The notes: generated by a model not told the origin, from the letters alone. Counted from the stretch's first letter, positions 21,736 through 34,331 are shown. The stretch is DNA of 39,360 nucleotides from Silene noctiflora (GCA_009801015.1 VHZZ01000307.1:13563-52922); one strand, 5' to 3'. Made by a program: numbers and translations.

Positions 21736-22372
21736 CAATTGATCTTCCTATATCCATCTCAAGCGTGGCCACAGCCCACGATAGCTTTCGGGCTCTCCCA
21801 TCTATTTGACCCATAACCCGTCTTAAACATGAACCAAACCGCAATTACTTCCCTTTTCACTCCTGCAAAATTTTAACGGAAGTCCATTTTGTACAAATCC
21901 TGTCAATGCAGATATTTCGTCCCGAGTATACCCAAATTGAGCCTCAAATTTTGTTAAATGTATTTTCATACCAAGCCTTATATTTTGTTGATTTCAATAT
22001 ACTACGAGCTGAATTGTTGTCCACCTTTGTCGAATGAGCCGTACATTTTCAATCAACCAACATCTATACAAACTTTCATCCACTTATCTTTAGAGATATA
22101 AGAAAATGCATGTCGCCATTATCAGTCGAGAGAGTTATAATCTCCGCGACTTGAGATTTATTAGTTAGACAGAATAACCCAGGGATGTAGAAAATTAGCC
22201 AAAACTCTAATGTATATGCATGCATGCAGTGTAAGAGACTGGTCTGGTAAAGATAAACCAAAAAAAACTACATTGTTTTACGGAACTGCAGAGAATCGTT
22301 CGTCAAACGTGTTCATGCCAGGTATCACCCCAAGAGTAAGAGAAGGGCGCAACGCATTCCAGAAGGTATTAT

Positions 22373-24533
22373 TCACTCATGGACTTCTTCAGTCTTCTTC
22401 GAGCCAGATTTCAGGTACCAACCCACAGCACCCAAAACAGTGAGAGCACCAGCCACGATAGCGTAGTTACGATTCTTGTCAGATGACACTTTGCTTGAGG
22501 ATGCTTCTGCGCCACTTGTCTTAGCAGCATCGCTCACTGGGGGAACCCCTGAACCACTCCCTGGTTCTGCAGTTGCCTCTGATTTTAGACCCTGAGAGCA
22601 TTCCTTTTGTTAGATAAAAAGCTCAACCGACAAGGAAAGAAGCTAGATAGTATTTTCACTACTCCTTATGTCCCCAATCAGTAGTTTGGGTATTCCATTT
22701 TGGTCCAAACCCAGCCAATCTTCTACGTTTCCTGTTCGGGCCTTGTTTGGAATGGAGGTAATTGTTAAAAAGGTAATAGAGAGAAGAAAATCAAGGCAAC
22801 TGCCAACTGGTAGAGCAAAGCGTGGAAATGAGGAAGGGTAATTAAGTATCCCCATAAAGGGAACATAAATACCACTTACCACCACCTCGCGTGGTATGCT
22901 TTACCCCCCAATCCCATATGGGAGTGTAATTGTTCCCCAGTATCCCTTTTACCATCGCCTACTTACCGGTTACCGCAATTTTCTTTTCTACTTTGAACTT
23001 TGTTACTCCCGGTAACAATTACGCACACATCCCAAGCAAGCCCATATGCATGTTTTGTTCGGTGGAGAATGATTGTGGGATAGAGGAATGATATAATCCC
23101 TAGGATGGTCATGAGTGTAATGACCACGTAAAATAAACAACAAGAAAAAGAAGTGCCTGTAGCAGAGAATTTGTGGGTCCCTTGGTAAAGGTAGGAAAAA
23201 AAATAGTAAAGGTCAAAGAAACATGGAAGACTCTGTACGAGAACTATCCTTTTATGATGTGTTTGCTGCCTCCACAGCAGATGGATGCCAATGGGTGCAA
23301 ACACTGAAATAGTAGTGAGAAATACTTAAGCAAGTGAAGCAACTATTCTCCAAGAGTCGAGGAAATATACACAGCAATGGAAGGAGGAAACATAAATATA
23401 TTGTAAGCAGATGCACTCTTATCCCCATCAGTGAGACCCCATCCAAGGAGAAAATTATGATCATGAACTCAAATTCAGAAGAAATAAACTAAAAGAGTCG
23501 TTTTTTGACTGTTACCGAAGATTGAAGAGAAATGAAGAAAGCACACTCTTGGTCTTCCATCCCACTATTTATAAGCAAAGTGGTGACCTATTTTTTTAAC
23601 AATGGGAAATTTAAGGATATTCAAATAGTTGAAGGGCTACAAGTATTTCACCTGACGTGCAGCCTTTTCCAACTTCTCTTTCTCCATTTTCTGCATTTTC
23701 ATATAAAATATTTATGTTAGAAAGAAACACATGCTTAAATAAAAATAAATGTAAAAATTCAGCGTTTCCATAGAAAGAGATCCAGTCGTGAAAGAAACAG
23801 AACACCCTACAAAGTAGCATAGAAAAAAGTGAGTTAATTCTTAGTGTGACAAAGCACCATATGTTACTAACTGCAGCTCTGGACACCATTCAAATAAAAC
23901 ATGGTTTGAAAATCATATACTCCCTCTCATTCACCGGAAAAGCACACTTTGATGAATAATGTGAGTGATATTTTATTCAAAGTGTGCTTACAAAGAATGA
24001 GAGGGAGTACCTTATACTACCTAGCATTCTGCTTCAACTATACGCAGAAAACCCACATGATACAAGTGCACACATCCAACAGAGACAAAAGAGCTAAGCT
24101 GAGACTTGATAGTTGATAGTCTGACTTGATCACAAACCACTGACTGATGATGACCAATAACTATGGAAAGTGTAATAGCCAGCTTACAAGGAATAAGGAG
24201 ACCACTATACATAGTTAAATATACCAATTCATACTACGGTGATGTATGGCTGTTTACAAAAGCTTCGTGGTAGTAGGAAACCACAACAAAGGGATTGAAA
24301 TACTCCTCGATACATATGTGAAATAAGCTTAACAGCAAGTAACATGCCATAAACTTCCTAGTTGAGGACTAATGGTGGACGAAAAAAAGAGTAAGATAAG
24401 GGTTTGGAAAATATGATGGCACTGGCATTACCTTAATGTAGACATTTTCTGCAGCCTTTTCCTCCTCGCTCAGAATCTTGCCACTGCCAGAAAACCTACG
24501 AGTAATGCTTCTCAGAGCAGCTCTTCCAGCCAT
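22373..24533 (-). CDS. Small mitochondrial IF1-like protein (Arabidopsis At2g27730 type)
   Basis: Three coding exons, 24533-24432, 23690-23652 and 22591-22373, join in phase 0 to 119 residues. Residues 1-15 (MAGRAALRSITRRFS) look like a mitochondrial targeting sequence. Residues 16-47 carry SGSGKILSEEEKAAENVYIK then KMEKEKLEKAARQ, resembling the inhibitory helix of the F1-ATPase inhibitor IF1. The C-terminal exon has a low-complexity linker and one hydrophobic span, NYAIVAGALTVLGAVGWYL (about 89-107), then a charged tail. IF1 proteins block ATP hydrolysis by F1F0-ATP synthase; the C-terminal membrane span is a plant addition, and inhibitor function is inferred from similarity. The ATG at 24533 is the first ATG in frame. 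A 1.67-kb intron interrupts the 5' UTR, and the two coding introns host MITEs. Confidence 0.85.
22738..23043. mobile_element. Tourist/Harbinger-like MITE, about 306 bp, in IF1-like intron
   Basis: GGGCCTTGTTTGGAATGG at the left and, inverted, TGGGCTTGCTTGGGATGTG at the right resemble PIF/Harbinger MITE ends. I could not find a clear 3-bp target duplication. It sits in the last intron of the IF1-like gene, away from the splice sites. Confidence 0.55.
23920..24007. mobile_element. Stowaway MITE, 88 bp, well preserved
   Basis: TA flanks both ends (23918-23919, 24008-24009). The termini CTCCCTCTCATTC and GAATGAGAGGGAG are exact inverse, and the inner arms AGCACACTTTGATGAATAA and TTATTCAAAGTGTGCT extend the hairpin almost to the middle. 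Confidence 0.9.
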
Positions 24534-24582
24534 GATGATTGGTGACAGCAAACGTTAATCACTTAAAAAAGCCTGATTTAAC

Positions 24583-26335
24583 CTGTCAACCAGAAAGTAT
24601 AAAAATAAGATATCAGTCTAACTATTTATTCCATAGCATAATCTACAAAATCCTCGACACATGAGAAAACAATTGTCCATAAGCTAATAACAGGCAACTA
24701 TAACAACAGAGCTGGCTAAACATAAGAATGGGTAGAGGTGGGTCATAAAATGAGCCTGGTGAAAGTAGACGTTTAAGTCATCGCTGCTGATAAATCAGTT
24801 AACACTGCAAGCGGTCCTAGACTGACAAAGACACCTACAATTAATTTCTTACTATATCTGCAGTACAATAATTTTCCATTTACCAACAGAGATATCTTGG
24901 TTAAAATTGAACTTAGAACTGCACCCTTGTCATAAAAAGAAATTCAGAACTTTCGAGTAACACAAAACACACGCTCGACTTTACAGTCTAATTCGACAAT
25001 GAGATATCCAAATGATCCAACAACCATAACACTGCACCCTACTGCTGCACTTTTTCTTAAAACTAACTACAAGACTAACTGACTAAATGTTAACCAGCAC
25101 AATTAGGCTTAACATATGCAATTATGCATGCTACCGCATCGCAAATCCTACAAACTTTCCAACACAAGTGTTCAAGCAACTCGAGTCACCAAGAGTTACC
25201 TTTAGAGTGTACTCTACAATAATCACAGTGTTACAATCATTTTGAATATATTTTTCTTTCCAAAGCACACCCATCCCCAAAGTTTAGGTGGCCAAAGAAG
25301 GTAAAACATAAAACCCCCAAACTATCAACTTCCTCCACCACAAAACGCACAAAAAAACAACAAACAATTCAAAAACAGAATTAATATGAATTAATAATTC
25401 CATTACATGAACTCCATTATCAACAAACATAAACCATACTGTACTAAACAAAATTGAACTCCATTATCAACAAACATAAACCATACTAAACAAGTTAAAC
25501 TAGACGTTATGTTTGAGCTATACACCAGCACAAGAATGCCAAAAATCATACGGTGCTGAAATAAGCATCACAAAACCTTAACAGCCAAGGTTCATGAAAC
25601 CTTAATGGAATGTATCGCCTATACTGTGGCAACTTGGGAGCCAGAAGAAATTTCCACGACCGCTCAACAGAACTCCGAAGAGAAGAGGGGCTTTAGCAAC
25701 CATAAAATCATTGAAATATAAAATCAACGAGCTAACTTACACAAGCAAACAATCAAACAAAAGCCGAGCAAAATTCAAAACTAACCGAGCATTACTAAAA
25801 CCTAAACATCGTTTTGCAACAAAACCACAAAAAATCAACAAATTATTCAAAAACAGAATCAACATGAATCTTCAATTCTTTCACATAAACTCTATTATCA
25901 ACAAACATCAGGTTAAATATAAACTTCTTACAGAAATCAACAAAAACACTATAATCGTCATTATTGCGATCAGGACAATGCTAAAATTTTCAAGAGATTA
26001 TCGTAACCACTCGTTCAAATCATACTTCGCGAATAATTATCACAAAAACCCTAACACAACTACCGTAAAATCATCGATGAACAGAAAATCAACAAACTAA
26101 CATACACAAGCAAAAAATCAAACAAAACTATCGAGATTAACCGATCATTAGTAAACGATACTATTATTCAGCTGCACAAACTACTGCGATTAACAATCAT
26201 GCAATATTTCGAGCATTAAAAAATGAGAAGATTAAGGAAATTAGGGTTTTACCGAGAGAAAATGCGGAGAAAAATGGAAGACGAAGAGAGAGAAAGTGAG
26301 GTGACAATGAAAAATACAGTTGATTCGTGTGATGC
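24583..26335 (-). promoter_or_regulatory. 5' UTR exon, large UTR intron and promoter-proximal region of the IF1-like gene
   Basis: On the minus strand a CT-rich leader (TCACTTTCTCTCTCTTCG) ends with CTCTCGG/TAAAACCC, donor GT at 26252-26251. The matching acceptor is TTGACAG at about 24583, giving a UTR exon 24582-24534 before the ATG. The intron is A-rich with AAACAATCAAAC and AACAAACATAAACC repeats, including a 48-bp tandem duplication at 25409-25488. The open frame at 25711-26100 is antisense to the intron and is not credible. Confidence 0.6.
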
Positions 26336-26339
26336 TTCC

Positions 26340-27119
26340 ACCTGTACGTTTTGACCTCTACTATTTTACATTTGTTGACATTTTTTCCACTACTTTTACC
26401 AACTCTTGACTCGACCCAAGGAGCCCGACCTGACAGAATTTGAAAATTGGGTAATACCGAAATTGAACCAACTCGTACTGAACTGCCCTGACTCGATTTG
26501 TGACCTAATATTGACTCAAGCTGATGAATGTAAACTCAATTACTAAAAAGTCTTATGTATTACATCATAAAATATTTGTTGATAACATGACCCGATGCAG
26601 ACCAAAAGCCGAACCCGACTTAAGACCTGATGACGACCCGGCCGGCTGATCAGATGATAACCTGACATGAATTGTAACCGACTTGAACCCGTCGTTATCA
26701 TCGTTATAAGTTAATGTCATCGATTCATCGTGACTTCGTAGTAACTTAGATGAGAAATGTAAATAATTGATTGCCAAAGTAAAACTGTGAAATTTTAAAC
26801 AAGATACAATTGTCAAAAGACAAATCAATGTAAATCTTTTTACCAAAAAAAATCAATTCAAATACACTTCTTCATTCATTAAACTGCTCCCGACCAATTG
26901 GTCTCATCTAAACTCATAAAATGAGGAGTTCTACAACTATTAACTCTTCCAATATCGGCACAAATCTCCCACGAAATGATCATTCACCGACTTCAAGTCT
27001 TCGACTCTAAGCTTCCCACTCGGTGACTTTTATGGTACACGTATCACCCTATTCCGAGTCTTGGGAAGGACTTCAAGGGTATAATTCTGTTCTCTGTTAC
27101 TAAACCTAGAGTGCCAGTC
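26340..27119. other. Interval between IF1-like promoter and SEC23 3' end
   Basis: About 780 bp with no gene. It contains scattered GACCCGAC- and TGACTCGA-like motifs at 26405-26700 that resemble decayed subtermini of the GGGTC-rich hAT-type elements seen at 15789-16721, but no ends could be set. The part next to 27119 is presumably SEC23 3' UTR. Confidence 0.5.
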
Positions 27120-30100
27120 CTACCGCTTTTCTTGTTCCAACTCGTTTATGTAGTCCCAAACACTACGATTTATATCCTCTAAAAATGAAACAAATCCCAT
27201 GACACTAGTGAAGCCACTCCCTTCGACATCTTGCTCCTCGATGAGATAGTTTTCAAATGGTGTGGTGTCATCCTGCCCTTCCCGAATGAATAAGAGCTTC
27301 GGGGTGAGACTTCTTTCTTGTTTCAATTTGTTAATAGTTGTCCTTAATAAGCCTGAAAAACACGGATTAGAGATAATCAGAGATTTATTTAGTTTTTTTA
27401 ATTGAAAGAAGGGTACTGACGGTATAATTCAAAAGCGAAGATATATTTTAGGGACTTACAATCATGGGGAGGCGGGAAGGGCAGTGAAGGGTCAGCTGTT
27501 GAGTAAAACACTATAAGAGTAGTAAATGCATCCAAGAGAAATATCGGACTGCCACTAGTGATCAGAGCAGCACGACTTAGAGAATGGCGAGGATATGCTT
27601 GTTTCTCGGGAGTTGTATACGATGTCAATACAGGGTATACAGCTCGATGAAGAGAACTCGGCTCCAACGCACTGCATAACATTCACACAGATAAAAGGCA
27701 AAAAAGATGAGATGAAGTTGCCAAAGGTAGACAACTGAACAATAGAATCCACAATTCTCATATGAGGCTTGCCGCGTAATGGGATAGTTATTCCTTAATT
27801 TCAGTTTTTAGCTGGTTAATGAGTGAATGGGCAACTTATTTGGTTAAATGGGTTAATCTCACATCAAACTGTCATTGCCATCGGGAATCCAACAAGAGTA
27901 CAACAACAACATCAGAGCCTTAGTCCAAAATGATTTGGGGTCGGCTTAAATGAAACATCATCTGAAACCGTCTAAGGTCTGAGGTCAAATACCAGACTGA
28001 ACCGCTGAAGACATCCACTGTATGCTTAAGTCCAATAAACTTATTTAACAGTTCCTAGTATTGGTGGCTCACAGTAACAGTGAGACGGCTGCACTTAAGC
28101 TTGTTTTTTATTTAAGGAAACTGGGAAGCCGACCATTCACTTGGCCCTTGAGTTTGGCAAATCCATCCATGCTACCAGTGAAATGATTTGCATTTAGCAT
28201 TATTTACTTAAACACCACTATTAACATGTAGAAACACAATATGGATAATTTGAAGGCAGAAAACAATTCAAAACCAATATACCTGAAGAGACATTGCATG
28301 AATATACGGTAATCTGGATGAACTCCCTCCTCATGCAGACGAAGAAGGGGGCTTCTAAGGAGGGCAAATATCAGACGAGGTAGAGGTTGTAATTGGGGGC
28401 ATTGGGCAAATGCAACATCAATTTGTTGCCCAGCACCAGAATTTGCAGTCCCATACTGAATAATTTTAAGGGCATTATTGTACTGAGCTGTAAGAATAAC
28501 TAGCCAATCATGTAGTAGCAACCTCCCCTCTCGAACTCCTTGCTCCAAAGAAGCTGTAATGACCTAGATAGAACAAGTATAAAGAATGAGACGCTAGAAT
28601 TAACTGACCAAAAACAACTTACTTGGTGAATCTAAAAACAGGAATAAAGATACGAAAAAGCGCCATAAGGTACCTTGTGGACCAGAATTGAAAGAACCAC
28701 TTCAGGATCAACAGTGTCATAAAGCTCGTTAATGTTACGAGCAGTTCCATACTGCAAGGTCCTTATTCTCAGCCTCCGTTTAATTGAAAATTTGGGTCTG
28801 CAGACAAACAGTCACAGCAACATTTGCATGAGTGACAATATTTCAAGAAAGTACAAATAGATACAGATTAAAGGTGTCTCAAAAGAATCACTATCCTACA
28901 AAGGGAGAACATAGGTAGCAGACAGATTTATTAAAATAATAATAAGAACGCTTGTGCCATAAATGAGCCAGAAACTTATCGCGTAAAGCAAACCAAGAAC
29001 AGTAGAATTAATGCGTACATATCACAAAAATTATAAATGATCTCTTCTATGGCGGCCACGAAAGCAACGTAGGTCTAAATCCCTGACGACCAGAACAATC
29101 TGGGAATCATTCCATCTCCTTTCACTAATATAAGCAAATAGAATATCAATGGTGCATATTTTTTTGTCTCAAACATACAAATTTTCACAAAAAAAAGAGA
29201 GTCGATAAATTATCAAATCGTGAAAGCTCAAGGAATAAAAATCTTTATTCATCCATATAAAATGAAGAAATGAAAGACTACTGGAAAACTGTGTCCATAC
29301 AAAAATAATATTTTGCGCGTTAAAAAGTATAATACATTCCTAACAAAAGGATGAAGACAGTACAGCAAATCAATAAAGGGTTCATGGAAAATTGAACAGG
29401 GGAATTCCATGTAATTTTCTCTATTGCTAGAGTTTATTCAACATACCCTTCACTCAGGGAAGATTTAAGTTAATAATGAAAGAAAATTATAAAACCTCCA
29501 GGAAGTGATAAAAATATACATACAAATAATCACGATAACAGACTGCATGATTGCACAACAGTAGAGAGCATTGAAGTAAAACGCTTGGCAAAAGACAGCT
29601 GCTATAGGCAGTAAACATACCTACTTGCAGGGCTCAATCCTGAACTTGACATCTCCTCAGGTGGTACCACCACACTATACTGGAAAGCTATTTGCAGCAT
29701 AGGAGGTTCTGAAGCATGCCTGTCAAAGTCAAAGGGACAATATAAGACGCGATTGCACAATTGATCAAACAAAGAAAAAAAAACTGAAATACTCATAAAA
29801 GCTCAAGGCAATTTGATATCCTATAGTTTCATGTGAACATATGATAAAAACATTAATGGTCAACTAATCAAACAACAAAGCACTAATCCAAACTGTTTAG
29901 GGTCAGCCGTCAGCTAACATGGACATATCGATTGTCATATGGAATAAACATACAAAAATCTGATGCAAGTAATAATCAGATCACCCTATCCAAATTTTGA
30001 TGTTTATTAGAATTAGCGTACATGGACAACAGGTATATCATCGTCTTTCCCTTCAAGACTCGCTGAATATTTTTGACACAGCATATGTAGAAGAATTTTT

Positions 30101-33100
30101 AGGACAGAAATCTAAAGAAGTTAAAACAGTATACACAGATTGTTCTTCAGGTTTAAACCCACATCAGATGAATTCAATAGCAAAGCAAGACCAACTATCT
30201 ATCATTACATCTGGCTACAAATTACAGTACCTGGAAAATCCTTCAACTTTGGCAAATTCAAAATCGTAGGCATAGGTTGCATAAGAGTCACAACATATGA
30301 TGTGCTGAACATTCTCATATTGAGGATCAGGGAAAAAGTGACCATACTGCAAAACGGAACCATTTGAGTATACAACGGTTAGGAGCTCCGTATGATAGAT
30401 GATTACTCAGATGACTAGAAGAAAACAAAGTAACAACTCACAGAGTGACCAATTCTGAATTCGGAAGATGTTCTCAATCGTAATACACAATTAAAGGCAT
30501 ATGGGCGACTCAACATCCGATACCTGCAAAATGTAACTAAGTGATTGGTCGAAAAATACACTCAAGTAGACTAGTGACATCTATTAAAATAAAACTAAAA
30601 CTTCCTCGCTAGATAAATTTTCCACTCACATGTCCTGAGGAAGTGTAGAATCATCAGTGCTTTGATAAAAGAACAAAGAACCCCCACTTTCAATGCTAAG
30701 AAACTTCAGGGATGCTAAATCTGTGTACTCATTTGTAACAGCAAAAATGTCCACACAAACACCTGCTTGAACGGCGACAGCAGCCTGTGAAAATATACAT
30801 CAATGCTATTTTCAAGTTGTACATGGATGCAAAGGGTTAAACACTGAACAAACTTACCAGGTCCTTGTAGAATGGGGTCTGCTCAGGAAGTAGAGCAAGG
30901 TCTGCATCCTCTCCTTTACTGGCATATTGCTCGCCGTACCTTCTTGTATCAAGTTGCCCAGCTCCATAATCAGGAGCACCAGATAAGAAAGCAAATACCC
31001 TCGCTGTAGTATAATTACAAACAAGTCTGTGAGTCTCTAAAATCCCATAGTCAATCTATGTTTCACTTAGCTTTGAAAGCAGCATGCAATCAGTCACTAA
31101 ACTATAAAGCATCAATACCTAATGCAAAAGTGGTTCCATATTCAGATCCAAGATAACTAAAAAGAGCTTCCATTGCCGCGCCAAAACCTCGCCCGCCAAG
31201 TAATACACCATCTAATGCTTGACCAGCAGCTGCTGATCTCTCCCACGTGGTCATTGGTTTAAGAGTTTCAATGGCAGATGCAATTCGATCCTTACATGTC
31301 TCCACCTAGGCAATGACACAAAATCCCATTATGTAAGGTCCTCTCAACACAAGGAGCTTACCGACTTAAAACAGATAAAAAAAAAAAGGTTCTCCTATTG
31401 CAATCAACAAAGAAAATAACAATTAAACAAGATTCAATGGTGACATACAGGTGCCAAGAATGAAAACAAAGGTACAGCATCTTCAAGCTCCATTTGAATG
31501 GTCCCATCTGATTCAGAAGGTATAAAAACATTCTTTACGACTGGAACAGGCCCTTGCACATCATACAGCCCTAATTTAAGGCTAAAAGTAGCAAGCCCAA
31601 ATAGTGCTCCCGTTGGAAGTGCTGCAAGATATATTTAAACCAGATCAGCAAAAATCAAAAGAAAAAAGAATCACACAATGATTTCCACACTAACCTTCCA
31701 AAGCTGCCAATAATGCACTCTTGATAAGATCTATAAACTCTTCAGAAGCTGCAAGAAGAGACTTAGGTCAGTGATCAGTCATAAGAATTTACAAGAAAAA
31801 CACACAGCATATCCAAATAGCTACATTAGCAACTGTCTAAGGTATGATCATCAAACTCTCCCAGGCAGTCCCAGCTTATATAATGATGCTACGATAAATC
31901 CAAGGATACTCCATAAGTCCATCGTTCATAATATTAAGATGTGAGAACAAACAATGTCTCGGCTATATACCTTCAATGTTGATAAATGATAAAGGCAGCA
32001 TTCCTAACAACACTACCTAAGGTAAAAGTACAACCCCAACCCCAGTCCCCCAGCCACTGAGCTACTTATTAACCTAGAACTGGGATAGGATAAATGCCAA
32101 GAAAGTCAAAAGCCAGGCAGCTGAAACCTATGTTACTAGTTACTTTGACATTTTAATTCGATTGTGTGTCATGTGTCGACAATGCACCTACATTCTTTCA
32201 GTCAAGTGCACCATAGGTTCAAGACTTCAAGTTCCATCTACACAAACAGCTATCATATCATTTCTAAGAAAACCATTACATACAGAACAAATAATCTTTT
32301 GATACCCTTCACAGTGACAGATCTTCAAGCACTGTGATCACAGAATTTGATTACCACTCACTGATAAGGACAACGCACTTAAAACCATACCTATCAACCT
32401 CTTCCTTTCAGTAAAAAAGAAATGTCTGCTATTAATATCTCAAAAAGGTCCAATGCTTTGAAGAGGCATCAGGTAGCAGCCATTCACAGACTATAAAATC
32501 AAACAAAAATAGCCATACGCTTCCCCCCACAAAACAGCTCTCCCAGTTCAGCAAATGATCACTTCACCCAACTAAAGAAGTAAAGATGCATACATTACCA
32601 TTCTTCAAGACAACATGCTTCAAGACACGGTAAAAAGGCTGAATCACATAAAAAGGGATAAAGAAACCGAAACTTACACGACAAATCCACAGCTGCAACA
32701 TAGACCGGACGAGCCTGCATTGATTCTCCATCACTTCCTTCCACTAAAATCACCACAATTCAATCAAATAATATTCCATCAGTTATTAAAGTCCATATAC
32801 TAATTCAACAAAATGTTCAAAACTTAAGTCCATATGCACCCACACAAATCACGTTTCCTAAATTCTTAAAACAATTCGTCAAAAAACAAGAAATCAAAAC
32901 GCAAAAAACAAAATACTCAACAATTCAATATTAAGCTACTTTAAACAAATCAGATTCTCCAATAATTCTCGAGCAATAGGACATTAACATGCAAAACTCT
33001 CCAATAATTCACTAAAATTAGAACAGAAATTCACTCAAACAAATCACATTTCCCAGAACCTCTCAACAAATCCATCAAAACCACTCAAAAATCGACAAAA

Positions 33101-33772
33101 AACCTACTAAATCAAATCACACAGCACAAATTCTCCAACAATTCACCAAAATCAAAACCACAAATCTTCGCAACAATTCAAAACTAAGCTCCTTCAAACA
33201 ATTCAAACCGAACAATTGATCAGAAACATGCAAAACATAAAATCTCCCAACAATTCATCAAAACAAAAACACAAATTCACTCAAACAAATCACATTTCCC
33301 AAAAACTCTTAACCAATCCATCAAAAACACGCAAAAATCGACAAAAACCTACTGATCAAATCACAAAACACAAAATTCTGCAACAATTCACCAAAAACAA
33401 AACCACAAATCCGCGCAACAAACGATCAAGTCCTCGCAACATACAAGGAAGTTCGAGATCGACGAAAGACGACGACATCTCCGGGCAAGACTGAGGATGA
33501 GAATACTTTGCAATACAATGAGTCGAAAGACCGTTAAGCGTCCCACAAAGGGAACAAGTCCACGCCCATTGATCCAATTCACAGTAAGTATTGAAGTACG
33601 CCCAACAATTTTCGCAACGCGGTAACGATTCGCCATCGATTCCGATAGCTGGTGGATTTCCGTTCTCATCTCTGACGGAAAATGGCGTCAGTGTTACTCC
33701 CCATGGAATTCCGGCAGATTCTTGCTCGTCTTGATCGATCGGGAAGCGGTTCGCCGTCGCGCGCACCGCCAT
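27120..33772 (-). CDS. COPII coat protein SEC23, divergent plant clade (SEC23G-like)
   Basis: SEC23 is the inner COPII coat subunit that pairs with SEC24 and stimulates Sar1 GTPase on ER exit sites. Fourteen exons with GT-AG borders (33772-33445, 32743-32678, 31748-31695, 31621-31449, 31305-31119, 31003-30858, 30784-30630, 30523-30442, 30346-30231, 29719-29621, 28797-28674, 28563-28283, 27671-27460, 27352-27120) join in frame to 751 residues. The zinc finger has C53, C56, C73 and C76 (RCENCWAYF, WTCSLCGTLN). The trunk starts at PVYVAAVDLSSSEEF; later marks are FLAPVETCKDRI, RVFAFLSGAPDYG, GVCVDIFAVTNEYTDLASL and the helical HEEGVHPDYRIFMQCLF. The gelsolin-like end includes SPIFLLDAFTTLIVFYS. 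The N-terminus (MAVRATANRFPID) matches my memory of At2g27460 rather than canonical SEC23A. The region expected to hold the Sar1-stimulating arginine reads LTPKLLFIRE. First intron is 700 bp and repetitive. Confidence 0.94.
27898..27960 (+). mobile_element. SINE 3' fragment in SEC23 intron
   Basis: CAACAACAACATCAGAGCCTTAGTCC, then ATGATTTGGGGTCGGCTTAA, is the familiar plant SINE tail with a CAACAA run. No head or target duplication was found. Confidence 0.55.
29870..29945 (+). mobile_element. Second, more decayed SINE fragment in SEC23 intron
   Basis: AACAACAAAGCACTAATCC and TTAGGGTCAGCCGTCAGCTAAC match the same SINE tail as at 27898, with more changes. Confidence 0.45.
32845..33420. repeat. 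Tandem repeat of about 246 bp in SEC23 intron 1
   Basis: CAAATCACATTTCCC occurs at 33040 and 33286 and as CAAATCACGTTTCCT at 32845. Each is followed by the same order of blocks (ATCGACAAAAA, AACCTACT, CAACAATTCACCAAAA). The last two copies are 246 bp apart; the first is shorter and more diverged. The intron is almost free of G on the plus strand. Confidence 0.7.
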
Positions 33773-33958
33773 GGAAGGGCGGTGGAAGGTGAGGGGAAGG
33801 GAGACGGTTTGAGAGACGGTTTCTTAATAAGCTATCGAGTCGGGGAGGAGGAGTGGTTTGATTAGAGTTTGATGAGGAATGAGGGAGGTGTGTGTTGGGT
33901 TGGGTCAACGGGTAGTTCGTGTAAGTAGTCTTTACACTCTTTAGTCTTTACTCGTAAG

Positions 33959-34331
33959 CTAGGTAGCACCAAAACGGACACGGACACGGGCATGGACACG
34001 ACACGGATACGTGATACGGCATCCCATGAAGTTTAGGACACGGGACACGCTATTTAAATTAAATAAAATATATATTTTCTGGTAATAAATAACGTATGAT
34101 TTCATATTTTTAATGTATTTAATATTAAATTTACATAAGTGAAGGTAGAATTTGGCTTTGATTATAGCCAATTCTCATTTCCCACCCAAACCCATCTTAT
34201 AATCAATCTCTTTTGACATTTTATTCCTCGTTTAAGTATAGGCGTGTGGGCGACGAGTGTCGGGTGTCCAGGTGTCCGACACGGTGTCGGACACGGGACG
34301 GCTAATTGGGAGGAGTGTCTGTGCTACCTAG
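33959..34331. mobile_element. hAT-type MITE, 373 bp, exact 8-bp target duplication
   Basis: Ends CTAGGTAGCAC and GTGCTACCTAG are exact inverse. CTCGTAAG directly flanks both sides (33951-33958 and 34332-34339). The subtermini are rich in GACACGG/CCGTGTC, the centre is AT-rich. It lies about 190 bp upstream of the SEC23 ATG, so it is within or next to that promoter. Confidence 0.9.

Larger units (their letters stand above)
18469..22372. other. 3.9-kb interval without recognisable gene, between convergent genes
   Basis: It lies between the 3' ends of the FAF (+) and IF1-like (-) genes. Composition is more even than in the other gaps, closer to transcribed DNA, yet no open frame on either strand resembles a known protein and no consistent exon series could be built. 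It contains Stowaway ends near 19125-19200, a near-perfect palindrome at 20710-20744, an Au-like SINE tail and a MITE fragment. A long non-coding RNA or a decayed gene is possible but unsupported. Confidence 0.6.

Noticed and set aside
25711-26100. 129-codon plus-strand frame
   Set aside because: It is made of A-rich sequence (N, K, T, I) inside the 5' UTR intron of the IF1-like gene, with no recognisable domain.
33216-33494. 92-codon plus-strand frame
   Set aside because: Lies across SEC23 intron 1 repeats and the antisense of exon 1.
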